64,000 nucleotides of DNA from Panaeolus papilionaceus. Taxonomy: Eukaryota; Basidiomycota; Agaricomycetes; Agaricales. The translations under genes and the position numbers were made by a program. The notes below the pieces were generated by a model. That model was not told the origin of the DNA. It did no database searches and saw nothing but the letters and a program-made list of their open reading frames with translations. The stretch is from contig JADNRZ010000036.1 of the NCBI GenBank assembly GCA_015501605.1, forward strand, positions 239,180-303,179, read 5' to 3'. Shown here one piece after another: positions 1-12,234 of this stretch (the first letter of the stretch is position 1; each line of letters starts with the position of its first letter).

Positions 1-560
1 CCCGCATAAAAGAGACTGTGCAGAGAGCGAGGAAACGTTTACAAATGCAGCTATGTAGTGTGGAAAGTCGAAGGATGGCAATCAAAGACATATAAATATG
101 AATGATCGTGCATTGGTTTGGTTTTTACAGCCAGCCTCGTTGATTCCCAGCGAGAGTACAGCCGACGAAGTTGATGGGAGCAGAATACCATAGGTGTTGT
201 TCATCGGCCCAGTCGACAGGATGAAGGCTGCGCCTAGATGAGATGCCAACATCCAATTTTAGAAATTTGGCATGATCGTGAATCGTGATGTCCAATGGTC
301 CAATGTTCATCTCATGATATCTCTTCGAAAGCCGGTCGCTATGTCACAAGATGGAACCCATCAGTTGCAGATTTCCTTCCTCATATAAGTTCTTATTTTA
401 TAAAGTTCGGGTTTAATTCCTTGGTTCTTTGAAATTGGAATTGGCGCAAATGACTTCACGTTTATACACATGATAGAGGCGAGCGAGCTGGAACTTCCTC
501 AACACATTCATAGCGGTGATCTCTGAATTCCGACATTCATGTTCTCTGTCCTGCCAGACT
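1..560. other. Left edge, no convincing gene
   Basis: Two short minus-strand open frames lie here (125-310, 61 codons; 413-625, 70 codons). Neither matches a family I recognise, and the second is antisense to the first exon of the next gene. The region probably holds the promoter of the plus-strand gene starting near 561. The shorter frame could be the last exon of a minus-strand gene, but I see no partner exon. Confidence 0.3.
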
Positions 561-2604
561 ATGCCATCCTCCCAAACGTCAATATCTAACATGACGACCA
601 ACACTGTCCAGACTGAATTTAGCACCCAGAGACCACTACGTCCCCATCATTACAATATGCATCGTACGAGTCGTATATTACAGTCCCAGAGGTCGGATTC
701 GCCACCTTCGCCACCTCCCCTCCGTATGGAGAACACAGTCAGAATTTTATCTGCCCTTGCACCCCAACTAAATGTTCCTCAAGCCCCGATAAAGAGAGCA
801 CCGAGTCAGTCAGGGAGGAACACGCCTAGCGTAGACATCTACTCGGTGAGTTTTATGTTCGCCAGGGTACCTGGGTCATTGTCATTGATCGCCCACTCAG
901 GGTATACTGGAGGCAAGAGGCCCTCCATCTCTTCAACCATCTCGCTCACCCACTCCTCACAATCATTCCCTTTTGGCGTATCGCCACGGTCGCAACAGGT
1001 CGCCCAGTGGGGCAAGCCATGGTTCAAGGGATCGTGAGCACCGGCCTCCTAAAGAATCAAACACACTCTACAATATCGCTGCTCGGGCGTTGCGTGTTCG
1101 GCGGGGTCAGACACATCCAACGTCTTCAGAATCTGAGGCCTGCACTATTGAATCCAAAAACGAATTCGACATCAGGTCTTATACCAGTTCTTCTTCAGAA
1201 GCACCCTCCAAAAATTTGAGGGTATCAGCCAGCAGTACTACTAGCGCATTTCTACACCGTCCGGTTTCCTATCACTGTGACCAGGATCTCTCCTCTGTCG
1301 TTATCGACATCGGTCCTGTTCCTGAGAAAACCAAACGCAAAGCTCGACCACCTCCCCTATCTATCCCTGGCTCTGGTTCGTCCTCCAAGTCCGAAAGTGA
1401 TGGCTTTACCCCAGACTCTATGATAACCCCGACTTCAAGCAGCTGCTCAACGGCCCGGCCATGGAGTCATCATTCCTCGCCCTATTCCACGGCCACACTT
1501 TCCAGTGTTTGGCCAGACCAGCTACCTTCTGACGCAACGAAAGAAAAAATAGGATTGCCATCCACAAGCGAGCTTCTCAAAAAGTTACCACTTTTGCCAC
1601 CACATGATATTCCTTCCCTCATCGCTTCTGCATCCGAGTCGGGTGAATCGCTAGAACCAAGGAGTCCAATCCCACCAAAAACACCTTTCCTGCCCTCTAA
1701 TCGCCGTGCCAGCAAGTCTCTCCCTGGACTATTATCGAATTTACTAGCGGGAGCCGCACCAGATGATGACCATTGCGGACCAGAAAAGGGAGGCCACACT
1801 GATAGTCCCCGAGGCAGCACGAGCCGCTCGGAACGAGAGACAATCATGCGCAAAAGGAGACTCAGCGATCCAGTTCCTTCTTCCTTCGACTCACATACCT
1901 ATACACCATTACCTCCCCCCAAGTCTGTGTCTCCCATTAACCTTGGTTTATCCTTCGATTCCGAGCCCACTGAAGACAATAACGTTCCTGCGGAAGGATC
2001 AGAGAGCCACCGTCCTACGATATACGAAACGCCACTCGGACCAGAGAGGGATCAGCAACAAGATCCGATGCGCCGCTCTTCAATCCATGATACCGGTGTT
2101 TTGGTTATTTCACGTCCACGAGCAGAAGTAATGGTTGACGATATGGACGATGGAGTGTCCTATGTGGAATCGCATCATCACCCAACCATTGAAGGGATGT
2201 CCGATACAGACTCAAGTCGTGCGGCCTCCATCTACTCCTTTGACTCTGAAATACAGCCAGACTTGAATTCCGTGCTCGAAGAAGACCTGGAGGAGGGGAA
2301 TGATATAGTGATAAAGCCAAAGAGAGTCTCGGAAATGATGTTCCGCCCTGGGTCGGCTTCAAGTTCAGACACCCTTACACCCAACTCCACCATACCTCCT
2401 ACATCATTACCGATCAGATCTTCTAGTCTAAGACCATTTGAATATCCGGCTGAAGGAAGGGATTTGACAACACAGAGACAGGACGATGCGCAGACAGTCG
2501 GGGAGAGGAGAACAGACACTCGTGTTGGACAAGATTGGGTCGGAGAGTGGAGCGAACCTAATATCCATCAGGTTATCAGCAAATTGCGGGCGTTGAAATC
2601 GTGA
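561..2604 (+). CDS. Ser/Pro-rich protein of unknown function
   Basis: Two exons, 561-845 and 901-2604, joined by a 55-nt phase-0 intron (donor GTGAGT, acceptor CTCAG), give about 662 residues. The intron is inferred because the two long frames are offset by exactly its length. ATG at 561 is the first in-frame ATG; the open frame runs further upstream, so an earlier exon is possible. The protein is low in complexity: long Ser, Pro and Thr runs, scattered basic patches and acidic stretches near the end (for example LEEDLEEGND). There is no signal peptide, membrane segment or catalytic motif. Such proteins are usually disordered and phosphorylated, which is inference. It runs convergently towards the minus-strand DUF4139 gene, with about 255 nt between the stops. 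I do not recognise a family. Confidence 0.72.
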
Positions 2605-2860
2605 TTTTGGTTCCGTTTTCCTCAAGACGACGTCATTTCTTCCAGTTTTGGTTTGGAACTTCATGTTTCTTGCCGTATGTGCGCCCTTCCCTGTGTATAC
2701 ACAGGGACAATACCATTTGTGCATGCTTGATTGTTACCATAGATGTTTTTTTATTCCGGATACCCAACTATTGCATCATTCTTCAATCTGTACATTCGTC
2801 ATGTTATTAGTATACATACTGTCATAAATACGTGCCCGGCGGTTGACCAGACAGCGGATC

Positions 2861-5065
2861 TCAGTTGTCCAATGCCTCAACCTGGGTATCAATCGGACAA
2901 ACCACCTCCCAAAGCAAGCTCAGGTTGACCTTTCCTTGTGCTGGTACGGAACAAGTCCAATTAAGCATTCCGTCTTTGCCCCATAAACTTGGGTCCGTCT
3001 CCGGCTCATCAGCTCTGGTCCAATGAGCAACCACGCCTTGGCTGACTGTAACTGCTTCTGGCGTCTTCATCGGGCCCTTCTTACTTGGCTTGGAAAGAAT
3101 CAAGGCTGGATTGAGCATGTTGATCGCGATAGTTTCGTTTTCCGACAGGGGAACTTGGTCGAGGATCTTGAGCCCAGAGATAGCATCGGCCTTGTTGTTG
3201 GTAATGCTGATGCGCTGCTCAAAAGTGTATGTTGACGTCGTCTTCCGAGGGAAGCCTGAACGAGAGACCTTCTTTGATCGTGGATGGTAGACGATGCGGA
3301 TCGCTGGATCAACACTATGGAGGCATGATGTTAATTCAAGATTGATGGCGAAGAGAAGCATGTGTCTGATAGACGCTTGAGTGGACGTACCCTAAAGCAC
3401 AATCAAAAGTTTCTTGTGGGCTAACGCCTGGTAATTCTGAGCGAGAAATGAAACTTCCGTCGACGTAAATGCTGGCTGGACCCTTTAGGAGGTTAAATTC
3501 CGAGTCATTCAAAATTTTTGCCTGTGAAAGTTTGGTAGCAAATGTTTCATCGTCATGTACTCCATCCAGTAAAATGACATTATTGCGTACCGATAAGTGG
3601 ACTTTAGCCAGCTTGCGTGGCACACAGATCCATGACATAGTTGCTCCCAACTTGAGTTCCGTGATAGTGACGTTGTGGCCATCTCCATCCGAGGGAACAG
3701 TCATGATTCCGGGTACAGAAAATGAAGCCACAATGTTGCTCTTGGACGAAACAAATAATTTACGTCGGCCAACTGCGTTGCCTCCAGGCGCCCCGTAACC
3801 GTCAAGGTCCATTTCTCCCACTTCTTCCGCTTCCTCGCAAGTGGAGGAGGATTCCGATTCTTTGAGTATCTGTCGCTTTCGCGATTTCTTCGCTTTTTTC
3901 TTCTCGAGACCACCACCGAGCGCACTGCTTTTCGTCAAGCTCAGATAGGGGGGTGGCTGGTAGATAGAAAGGGTCCATGGTGGAAGGTCTGGAATGGATA
4001 TGCCGAAGGTCGGTCTAACAGTTTCCAATGTAAGTGGGACATCCTCCCAGACCTGGGGTGAAAAAGTGTAATGAGTCGGTTTGAGTCATTGAAGATAAAA
4101 AAAAATGATGAAGGAATGCAATGCGATGAAGGATATTAATAAACACGAGGCTTACTTCTCCAGTACTTTGGAAGATGGATGCTTTATAAAGTAATGAAAC
4201 AGGCTTCTCCTTGGTATCGGTTTTGACGTAGACGTCGTAACCTGCATTCCAACCAGCGTTGGATACACCTTGTGAATAGAACATGTTATGTAAATTTTGT
4301 GGAACTGCGGCGGCCATTCTGCTTACCATAGGTGATGATGAGCTTCACCTCTCCACCTTTGTCGGAGTACAAGTTTATTGACACACGTTGGCGGAGACCT
4401 GGGCTAGCCATGTCACCAGAGTCGACGCTTTGCGCAAGTGAAAGTCGCTCCTTGTTGATTTGCGCGTAAGTCTGGCGTTTTTCTCCCTCCAGGTCAATGA
4501 GTTTGTCGTCCAGCTCTTGAGCGACGCGTTCCATGCTCGTATGAGCGGCATGGAGCTTTGCCGGCTCCAGAGTTTCAACAGCAACACTTGATTGGAAGGA
4601 AGAAAGCGCGTCAATGGAGCGTTGACAACGCGTTATTGCCTTGTCTGTCGCGGCTGACTTCGCCAGAAGTTCCTCGAGCTTGGCAGAGGTTTTTGGTGTT
4701 GACGGGAGCGGCGTTTCAGAGAGCGACACATCGTGAATCACGCAAGATCCATGGCCCTCTACCCTATGAATGGCAGAACCCAAAGAGAACGCGTTAGTGG
4801 AATGGAAACTTTGGAGGTACGGACCAGAAAGGCAGTGAGATTGAATCTTATGAAGTTGGGATACGCACCTAAGGGATTCTTTTACGACGACAGTAGGCAA
4901 ACCAGATATGACGACCTTATTGTCTCCTTGCCGAAGGTCTAGAGTGAATTCACGGGCAACTTCAGCGAGACCGCTGTAAACATTGACACGTAGAATCTTG
5001 CTGTCTTTGACAGAAGTGAGATCCACAAGATGAGGCGGTTGCTTCGTAGCACGGGATGACTCCAT
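2861..5065 (-). CDS. DUF4140/DUF4139 (mucoidy inhibitor A-like) protein
   Basis: Five exons on the minus strand (5065-4869, 4763-4327, 4268-4156, 4052-3391, 3314-2861) give 620 residues. All four introns are GT-AG, 58-105 nt. The N-terminus (about residues 20-85) matches the DUF4140 domain: a strand-rich start with KILRVNVYSGLAEV and a GLPTVV turn. A coiled coil of about 100 residues follows (LEELLAKSAATDKAI onwards), then DUF4139 from about residue 195 to the end, including AGWNAGYDVYVKT, the FQSTGE-VWEDVPLTL junction and the C-terminal beta domain. A Lys-rich then Glu-rich insert (KKKAKKSRKR, then EEAEEVGE) interrupts DUF4139. The family is widespread in fungi and bacteria and its biochemical role is not established; the bacterial name comes from an old mucoidy phenotype. 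The reading frame is intact. Confidence 0.92.
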
Positions 5066-5920
5066 GACTAAGTATATGAATACGAGCGCGATGTAGAGGT
5101 GCCTTGTTGAGAGGAATCAGGTGGTCGGTATTCGTGCTTGGTTCAACGTTGCAGTCAAGAATTGTTAGCGGCCCTCAAGGCTGTCAAACAACGATTCAGT
5201 GATGAGAACCACTTCAGGGTCCCCGCAACTCAGAGATGTTTAGTAACACTGCCATATTCATTTTGGCCAACAATGTACCGGTTCTATTAGGGAGTTATGA
5301 TTCAGTAGGGCTGAGGGTATTATTTGAGGTACTTACTGAGAGCTCAGAGCTGGAATTCGTGACTGAAGGCGGTGATGACTCGGCGCGAAGTTCGAGAAGG
5401 CAGCAGTTCGAAGACCAGACGAGACAAGGCTGACAATTGACAACTTGGCCTGACATACTACATGACGGTCGCTCCAACGTTACACCGTCCGGGGTCTTAC
5501 CAGCCGTGGCACTGATACCGAGCTTACCGTCGTAATACCGAGTTAACCGATCACACTACTTGTGATCATGACCAACTTGAACAATACAAGATATCAGAAT
5601 CGTCTCAAACCAAAACGGGGACTCAACCTAATTTCACCCAGTCTCAATTATTCCAATCTTCCCTTGAGAATCAAGCACCTCATGCTGAATTTGGCCATCC
5701 TGACCTCACGAAAGAGAGTAAATTAATCCGCTATGCCAAGTCCAACTTCTCGCAGTCAGCCACCATTCGCGGCCTGCCACCTTATTTAAATTTTGAGCAC
5801 TGGATAGGAATTATTGAGTTATGGTAACTACGGCCACATGCTAAAACATCGTATATATGTCTAAAAGCCGACCAACATGACGTGCTCTAGGGCAGGAATA
5901 CATATTATTACACCAAGCCA
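5066..5920. other. Intergenic, no gene seen
   Basis: Upstream of the DUF4139 gene. It holds only short frames (5236-5433, 5295-5477) with no family resemblance, and presumably the promoter of the minus-strand gene. Confidence 0.4.
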
Positions 5921-5968
5921 ATGCTGTGTGCTTTATACACAATAGTCTTCGAAAACCAGGTATGCTCG

Positions 5969-6217
5969 ATGACTCGAACTCATTTTCTCATTTTGCTATT
6001 AGCAGTCAGTGGCGCTATAGTTGACTCTGCAGTATCCTCCGATTCCTACCGAATGTCAAAAGCACGATGGCCTGCATTTTCCGATGCAGTTTATGAGAAC
6101 AACGGTGCAAATAGACCGCATGATACCCTCAATTTGAATATGAAAGGATACAGGGATTCGGCGACATGCCCTTGGAGCACTGCGCAGAAGTTCCATCCGA
6201 GTCCTGGCAAAATTTGA
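5969..6217 (+). CDS. Candidate small secreted protein
   Basis: A single frame of 82 residues if read from the ATG at 5969 (98 from the upstream ATG at 5921). It begins with a typical signal peptide, MTRTHFLILLLAVSGAIVDS, with a likely cleavage after an Ala/Ser cluster. The mature part is about 60 residues, polar, with a single Cys near the end (CPWST). An AT-rich TATA-like stretch (TTATTTAAATTTTG) lies about 180 nt upstream. No family is recognised. Against it: one short exon, no homologue in the window, and chance frames of this size are common. It could be a secreted effector-like protein or not a gene. Confidence 0.3.
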   Translation: MTRTHFLILLLAVSGAIVDSAVSSDSYRMSKARWPAFSDAVYENNGANRPHDTLNLNMKGYRDSATCPWSTAQKFHPSPGKI

Positions 6218-6679
6218 ACATCACTTCTACTTCCTCTTCGATTTATACTTGAAAGAATAGAAAGGGAAAAAAAAACAATCAGTGGCACAATACCAAGTCG
6301 ATGATTTTTCAATTGTAGTATTTGTGACCCTTTTCATTTATGCAAAACATATCAATTTACCACAGGAAATTTTTGTTTTCATGTACGTAGAGATGTCGGC
6401 GTTCGCCCCTGACCCCGTCGGAGCCTTCACTGAAATCACGATGATCCGTTGCTAATTGGATTGCCGATGTCAAAATCTAGCTGGGCATCTTTTCGCCATT
6501 TCAGCATGGCTCTATATTCTAAGTAATAATCGAATAATTAATTTTGAGCGACATACCTTACCGTTATCGAAACTTGTAGAAGGTTGTAGACGAGATTGAC
6601 GCGGGTCTCTACGCAGGGTACACTCGGTGTAAACACTGACAAATACCCCTCACTAAGCACTCTTTCCACTACTATCATC

Positions 6680-8285
6680 ATGTCCGAAACACAAGCCTCA
6701 GAAATTCAAATCAATGTTAAAGGTTAGTAATTTTATGAAACAATATTATGATAAATCTCTGAAATATTTTTGTAGGGCCGAGTGAATTGAAGCTGCAAAT
6801 AACCATAGCCACGGACAAAACGGTGTTGGAACTAAAGCAGGCAATCTCAGAGAAATCTGATGTTGCGGCAGATAGGCAAAGATTGATCTATTCAGGTGAG
6901 TAGAGACAGTTTATCTCGTAATGATAAACCTTTAACATTCCTCTTCAGGTCGAGTATTGAAGGTCAAAGCAGTTTGTGACTTGATCTCGGTTTAAGCAAC
7001 TGATGGATGTTCAGGATGATGATGCTCTGAATACGTACAAGATCCAGTCAGGACACACTATCCATATGGTAAAGGGTGTAGCTCGCTCCGGTGGATCGTC
7101 AGCTGGAGCTTCAGCAGCAACCCCTCAGCAACTCCCAACCATGCAGACCGGACAAAACGTCCACGATCCTTTGACTCAATTAAACAGTCATCTTGGGTTT
7201 GGAGCTATGGCGGGTCTCAACCCTTTCGGAGAGATGGGTGTTAATCCCAATGACCCTAACATGGTTTGTTGATCATTTCATGCCATTCAATTCAAATCTC
7301 ACCATTGTTCGTCCGCGTGTTTCAACTGTCAGATGCAAACAATGATGAATTCTCCTGAATTTCTACAGCAAATGTCAGCCATGATGTCGAATCCCGCCAT
7401 TATGGACCAAGTTATTGCGATGAATCCAGACCTAGCAGCTATGGGACCTCAGGTCCGACAAGCATTCCAAGATGAGCGCTTCCGACAGATGCTGTACGTA
7501 TTTTCTCCCTGAATTTACCCCTACTTCTCGCATTTTGACAGCGCGTATCACAGTTCAAACCCAGAATCTCTTCAAGGTATGCTCAGGATGGCATCAGCCA
7601 TGCGCGGGGCAGGATTCGCGCCGCCTGGATTTGGTGCCCCTCAATCGTCCTTTCCAGCTCCAGGTATACCAGGCAACGTTTCAAACTCGACATCAACCGA
7701 TACTGCGTCGGCGGGATCAAACACGACGACATCCCCGTCGACTGGCCCTGGAGCCACAACTGGACAACAACCCAATCCCTTTAGCTTATTGGCGGGGTTG
7801 TCTGCACTTGGCGCACCACCGGCATCAGGAAACAATACTACTGGCACCGGCACTAACCCACCTCCCAATCCTTTTGGCTTCGATCCCGCACTGATGCAGC
7901 AAATGTTGGCATTCGGCTCCCCATTTGGTCCTGGTGCAGGTGGACTTGGAAGTTATGGCGCAGGCGGTGCAGCACCTCAACCTGCTGATTCAAGACCACC
8001 GGAGGAAAGGTTCCAAGTTCAACTACAGGTATGTTACTCCTTAGAACTTATTCATACCTCTTCCCGAGCAACGTGTGTTAAGAAGTCTCATGCGATTCAT
8101 CTCATGATCATATCTTTAATTCTCTATCCGATGTTACCGAACCCCGTTACTGATGTTCGTTCTCAAAACAGCAACTGCAAGATATGGGTTTCAGCAATGC
8201 TTCTCAGAATGTCCGGGCTCTATTGGCAACAGGAGGGAACGTTCAAGCTGCAATTGATTATATCTTCAGTGGTGGGGGATTGTAG
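6680..8285 (+). CDS. DSK2: Ubiquilin (Dsk2-type ubiquitin receptor)
   Basis: Seven exons (6680-6722, 6776-6895, 6949-6962, 7015-7263, 7333-7493, 7554-8028, 8172-8285) give 391 residues, close to yeast Dsk2 (373). The ubiquitin-like domain spans about residues 8-83 (EIQINVKGPSELKLQI, RLIYSGRVLK, YKIQSGHTIHMVK). Met/Asn/Pro-rich STI1-type repeats follow (MMSNPAIMDQVIAMNPDLAA, SNPESLQGMLRMASAM), then a Gly/Ala/Pro-rich linker and a C-terminal UBA domain (LQDMGFSNASQNVRALLATG, AAIDYIFSGGG). Known role of the family: a shuttle that carries ubiquitinated clients to the proteasome, including in ER-associated degradation. Exon 3 is only 14 nt, and its downstream intron has a weak donor (GTCAAA), supported by the conserved LKDDD-ALNTYKI junction. 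Confidence 0.95.
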
Positions 8286-10287
8286 GAAACACTTATAAGA
8301 ACCGTTAAGTAGTACTTCTTGTAGACTATTCTAAATCTCCTTTACGTTGCCCGTATTCGATATGGGATGATACAACTGGTCATGGAAACACCGTGAAATG
8401 GGAATAATCCCTTTGATGGCCCAATAGTTTCTCATGCAAGGAATCGCGCCTTTGCGAATGGTACGGCATTTGCATGGCGCGATAAAGGGATCGAAGATGT
8501 GGGGTCCATGGGTCAAAAATGCTCCCAAAATTTAAAAAATCGTCGGCCCACCTGACTGCAGCATGGGCTTCCTCCACCCCTTCTATGGTGTCAGCCCCCA
8601 CGTTAATTTATTTTCAATAAACCCAGCCGCGAGTGGAAGCCCCATGTCAATTTGACTGCGATCCGACGACAGGCGTGGGGGGGGGGGGGGAGATGTGCTT
8701 ATTTTGGACTTAGCAGCGATGAAAAACCGATAAATATGTCATTTCGCAATCTTATAGTGTCCGCCCTACTTCACCACGTGGCGAGGGTTATTATTCGCCC
8801 AGCCCCCGGCATGCCTGCCATTCTCTCATGGTTTAGTTGGTTTACGCAAGTCCAAACCCTTGGACTCCGAAAAACTCCATCCCTGAGTGAAATGGGGTAT
8901 GTGCGGTGATTCAACGAGAGAGGGCATGGCCCCAGTTCATTTTTGTGGCTGGGTTCGCCGCTGTTTAATGAATGTGCAATTACAAATATCCCATAAGAGC
9001 AGGAACGGTACAGCTTTGTGATGAGTGAAGGGTAAAAAGTGGAGGTTCTTCATCATAGAGGAACACCGCCTTAGGCGTCTACCAGCGCTAGTTCCCAGCG
9101 CACGCGTTAGCTTGGCGATGCGCGTTCCGAGTCCGATCGTGCTTCCCAAGCTCCTTTCATTGTCGTTGCCACGTGGTTAACAGTTCCGCACCAGGGATGC
9201 CCTTTTTTCCATTAGTTCAAGGGACGTAAAAACACAACCATCACGATTACCATGATACGCAACATGTTCACAAGCTTATTCGTTTTCTATTCGTAACCTC
9301 TACCTCGTGGGCCTATTTCAGGTCCAAAATCTCACTTGTGATCATCATAGTTCGATTTTTGCTATTCAAAAGCGAAGTACGATGGGATATTGAGAAAACT
9401 TGAAAAGTGCAGTTTTTTCGTCGCGTGTTCATTTGCAGTATAATATGTGCAGTAAATAGCTACCCGAAAAACCGTGTTTTGGGATGGGCTGTGACCCTCC
9501 CTCTCCAGAATCATGGCAATTGTGTTATCAAGTCGTGATCCCCGCTCATTTTTAAACGTGGTTACTAGGTCTCATCGATAATGATTGTGACTGAGATACG
9601 TGTGATATCAAATATAAGTTATTCAAACACTGCATTCACTTTGACAATCCGTTCTAACAATGACTCTCTGGTGACATTCAGTTATGCGTTGAAAGGAGGT
9701 CACGAACATCAATTACAAATGTAAAAAACCTTGGGGCTTCATCGGATTCAGCCAAGGGTGTGCAGTGAGGATGGCGGCGCGGTTCCAAGGAATGCTTTAA
9801 CGCCCTACCGACACTTTGATGGAATGACTGGAGCCAACGATTGGCTTGTGGGGCTTGTACAAATGGCATTATTACGACAAGACAAATTCCGTGACGAAAA
9901 TTTTCCGCGCGCGATAGGGTCTTCCTCATTCCTGAAGGAAGGCTATTTATTTCCGAGCCTGACAAGCGAAAAACGTGGAGACTTGAGAAAGAGAGATCCT
10001 GCCACGGGCCTGCGGAGCAAGCGATTAGTCAAAATCGGGAGCGATCCGGTGTGTAGTCATTATCAGGATCTTGTGAGTATCTTTCCCTCGAAATCTAATT
10101 GAATGGGGAATCTCCTTGGAAAGGGGTTCTGTTGGTCCAAGACCCCCAGTTGCCTGTTGCTACCATTAAAGGTACCTGTGAGTCTTTCCATAAGCGGATA
10201 ATGAACTGCATCTCGTACGCATACTTAAAGAGAGCTTACACTGAGTGCACTCTACCTATCGTTATCTAACCCAGCGCCTGTCTCACA
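8286..10287. other. Two-kilobase gap without a convincing gene
   Basis: Only short frames on both strands (for example 8652-8909, 9731-10102, 9678-9965), none family-like and none joining through plausible introns. It holds a run of 14 G at 8677-8690. The last 100 nt presumably contain the promoter of the zinc-finger gene starting at 10288. Confidence 0.4.
8677..8690 (+). repeat. Poly-G run (14 G)
   Basis: Fourteen consecutive G at 8677-8690 in intergenic DNA. It could form a G-quadruplex-like structure, and its length may also be unreliable in sequencing. Confidence 0.9.
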
Positions 10288-11240
10288 ATGGACTTCCTTC
10301 AATACCAGAGCTTGAGCACGGACCCCAATGTTACTTTGACATTCACAGGGGACTCAAGTGACTCGATCGACTCAATTTTTCAACCCAACGCGCACCTGAA
10401 CACAGCCTTCCTCTATCCTTACTCTTTTGACCCCGCTTTTTACGAGTACCACAACCTTGAACCACCTTACTTCCCCATGTCCAGTCCCACTACGCCTGAA
10501 ACCCCCGTCCATTTGCCAGCGCATGTCTCTCAACGACTACATTCTCCCTTTTCCGAACACTCAGCAGGTAATCCCTTCTTTTCTCAAGACATGACGTATT
10601 TTCATATTGATGATTCCCGATAGATGCGGAGTCCATTTCGGAATTCGAATACAACACAAAATACCCAATTGCTTCAACTTCAGAGGCATTGACTCCCATT
10701 CTGGAAGAAAGACCTCACTCGATGAAGCAGCTCCGGCGACATGTCCGCTTACTCACATACCGCGATCCAACCCGTCGAAACGCGGCCGAAGCAATTGTCA
10801 AGTGCATGCTCTCCCGCCCTGTGGACGCAAAAACTTATTACAATACGCAACACGTACCGCCTCTTCCTGAACTCCAAACATACATCGAAAGCTTGGATAT
10901 AGCAACTCGTGGTTGGGTCGAGGAAGGTTCTCAACGCTCGATTGGAACTGACTCAAACAGAGCTGCGAGCGATGCTCGCAAAGAAAAGCCAACCGCAACA
11001 CTCTACGTTTGCCGTTGGTGCCGGTCCACGTTCACGGTAAAGCACAACTTGGCTAGTGGGTCTTCATTCATTTCTTGATGACACGATTCATAATTGACTT
11101 TTCATCTAGCCCATGTTCGCGCACACCTTGATCTCCACGTCTCCTTCTGCAATAGGTGTGACTATTCTTCAACCAGCGCCACCATTCCTGCCCGACACCG
11201 AAAAGCTTGTGAAGCGAAACCTGCCAAATTTATTATCTGA
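10288..11240 (+). CDS. Zinc-finger protein A (C2H2-type family)
   Basis: Three exons (10288-10567, 10624-11055, 11110-11240) give 280 residues. The last intron sits inside the zinc finger, between NLA and the first His, exactly as in genes B and C. C-terminal fingers: first CRWC with 12 residues to H, then x3-H (C2H2); second CNRC with 12 residues to H, then x3-C (C2HC). Before them is a region shared with B and C (about residues 140-200) that precedes a GWVEE/DWLES/RWVES block, here in the form IESLDIATRGWVEEG. The N-terminus is rich in Pro, Ser, Tyr and Phe. DNA binding is inferred from the finger only. It is the most diverged of the three paralogues and lies upstream of B in the same orientation. 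Confidence 0.8.
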
Positions 11241-12234
11241 TTTATTCCCTTCGTTCTACTTTTAGTTCATTCGACCTATTTATCGTGATGTATCCTTAAA
11301 TTTCGCCCTTCGAGTCTCGTTAACTGTTTCACTATTTCCCCAAAATGATTTTGCCTTTCTTCGTGTAGATATATATGTTCACCCTGGCTTTGTTTTTTTA
11401 ACTTCTGTAGCTTTCCGATGTTCGTCCAGATACCCACCCTTGTTCCCCTTATGTTTGATTACCTTATTAGAGCGATCAGCTCTCTAATTATATACACACG
11501 TACACTGACACCTCCACTCTTTGATTTTGTTTTCATACTTGGTTGGTACATTATCAGAATCTAATGTTGTTCGATCCATGTGCAGCGTGAACCGCAGTTC
11601 CATTCGAAGGCGTGAGAACTGTGGGGTTTTCCAAAAGATTTCGAGTTTTGAGCGTCGATTCTTGAAGCTTAAACGAACATAGACACATATCTCGGGAATA
11701 TTATCGTTGCTCGAGACAACTCTGCAATCCCCTTGCAGTGAATGCCTGATTTGGGTTAATTTTCAGTCGTAAATGGGTTTCCAACATCTCATTGCCTCAC
11801 GTGGTCTTGAGACTCCCATGAGCAGTTTCGAGGGAGACGATCCTGATAATTAATACGCATCATAACGGTTAATATCGACCGTGGGCCCTGCTTTCACTTG
11901 GTTTAGAGCACATATGTTGATAGTGTAATAATACATGATGCCTTTAGGCAATCTTCACTTCAAAACAAAGTTCCAACTTTACGTTACTCCCACATAGCCC
12001 GTCCAGATGCCGCACCCATCCGGAGGGGACATTGGAAATGAGAAGTACTTTGCTGCGCGTACAGCGTACTGGTGCTCACAAAATTTTACACCATGAACAG
12101 CGCGAGACAGAAACGGGGTCATACATTGTACTGCAACATATCAGTATTAAAGGGACGGTCGAATTTTAAAGTTGGAGGAGTGTCAACCTATTCCCTTCAC
12201 TTCACCGACCCTCTCCTTTCGTTTCGCAACCAAA
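11241..12234. other. Intergenic between zinc-finger genes A and B
   Basis: Pyrimidine-rich 3' flank of gene A followed by the upstream region of gene B. No additional gene seen. Confidence 0.4.
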
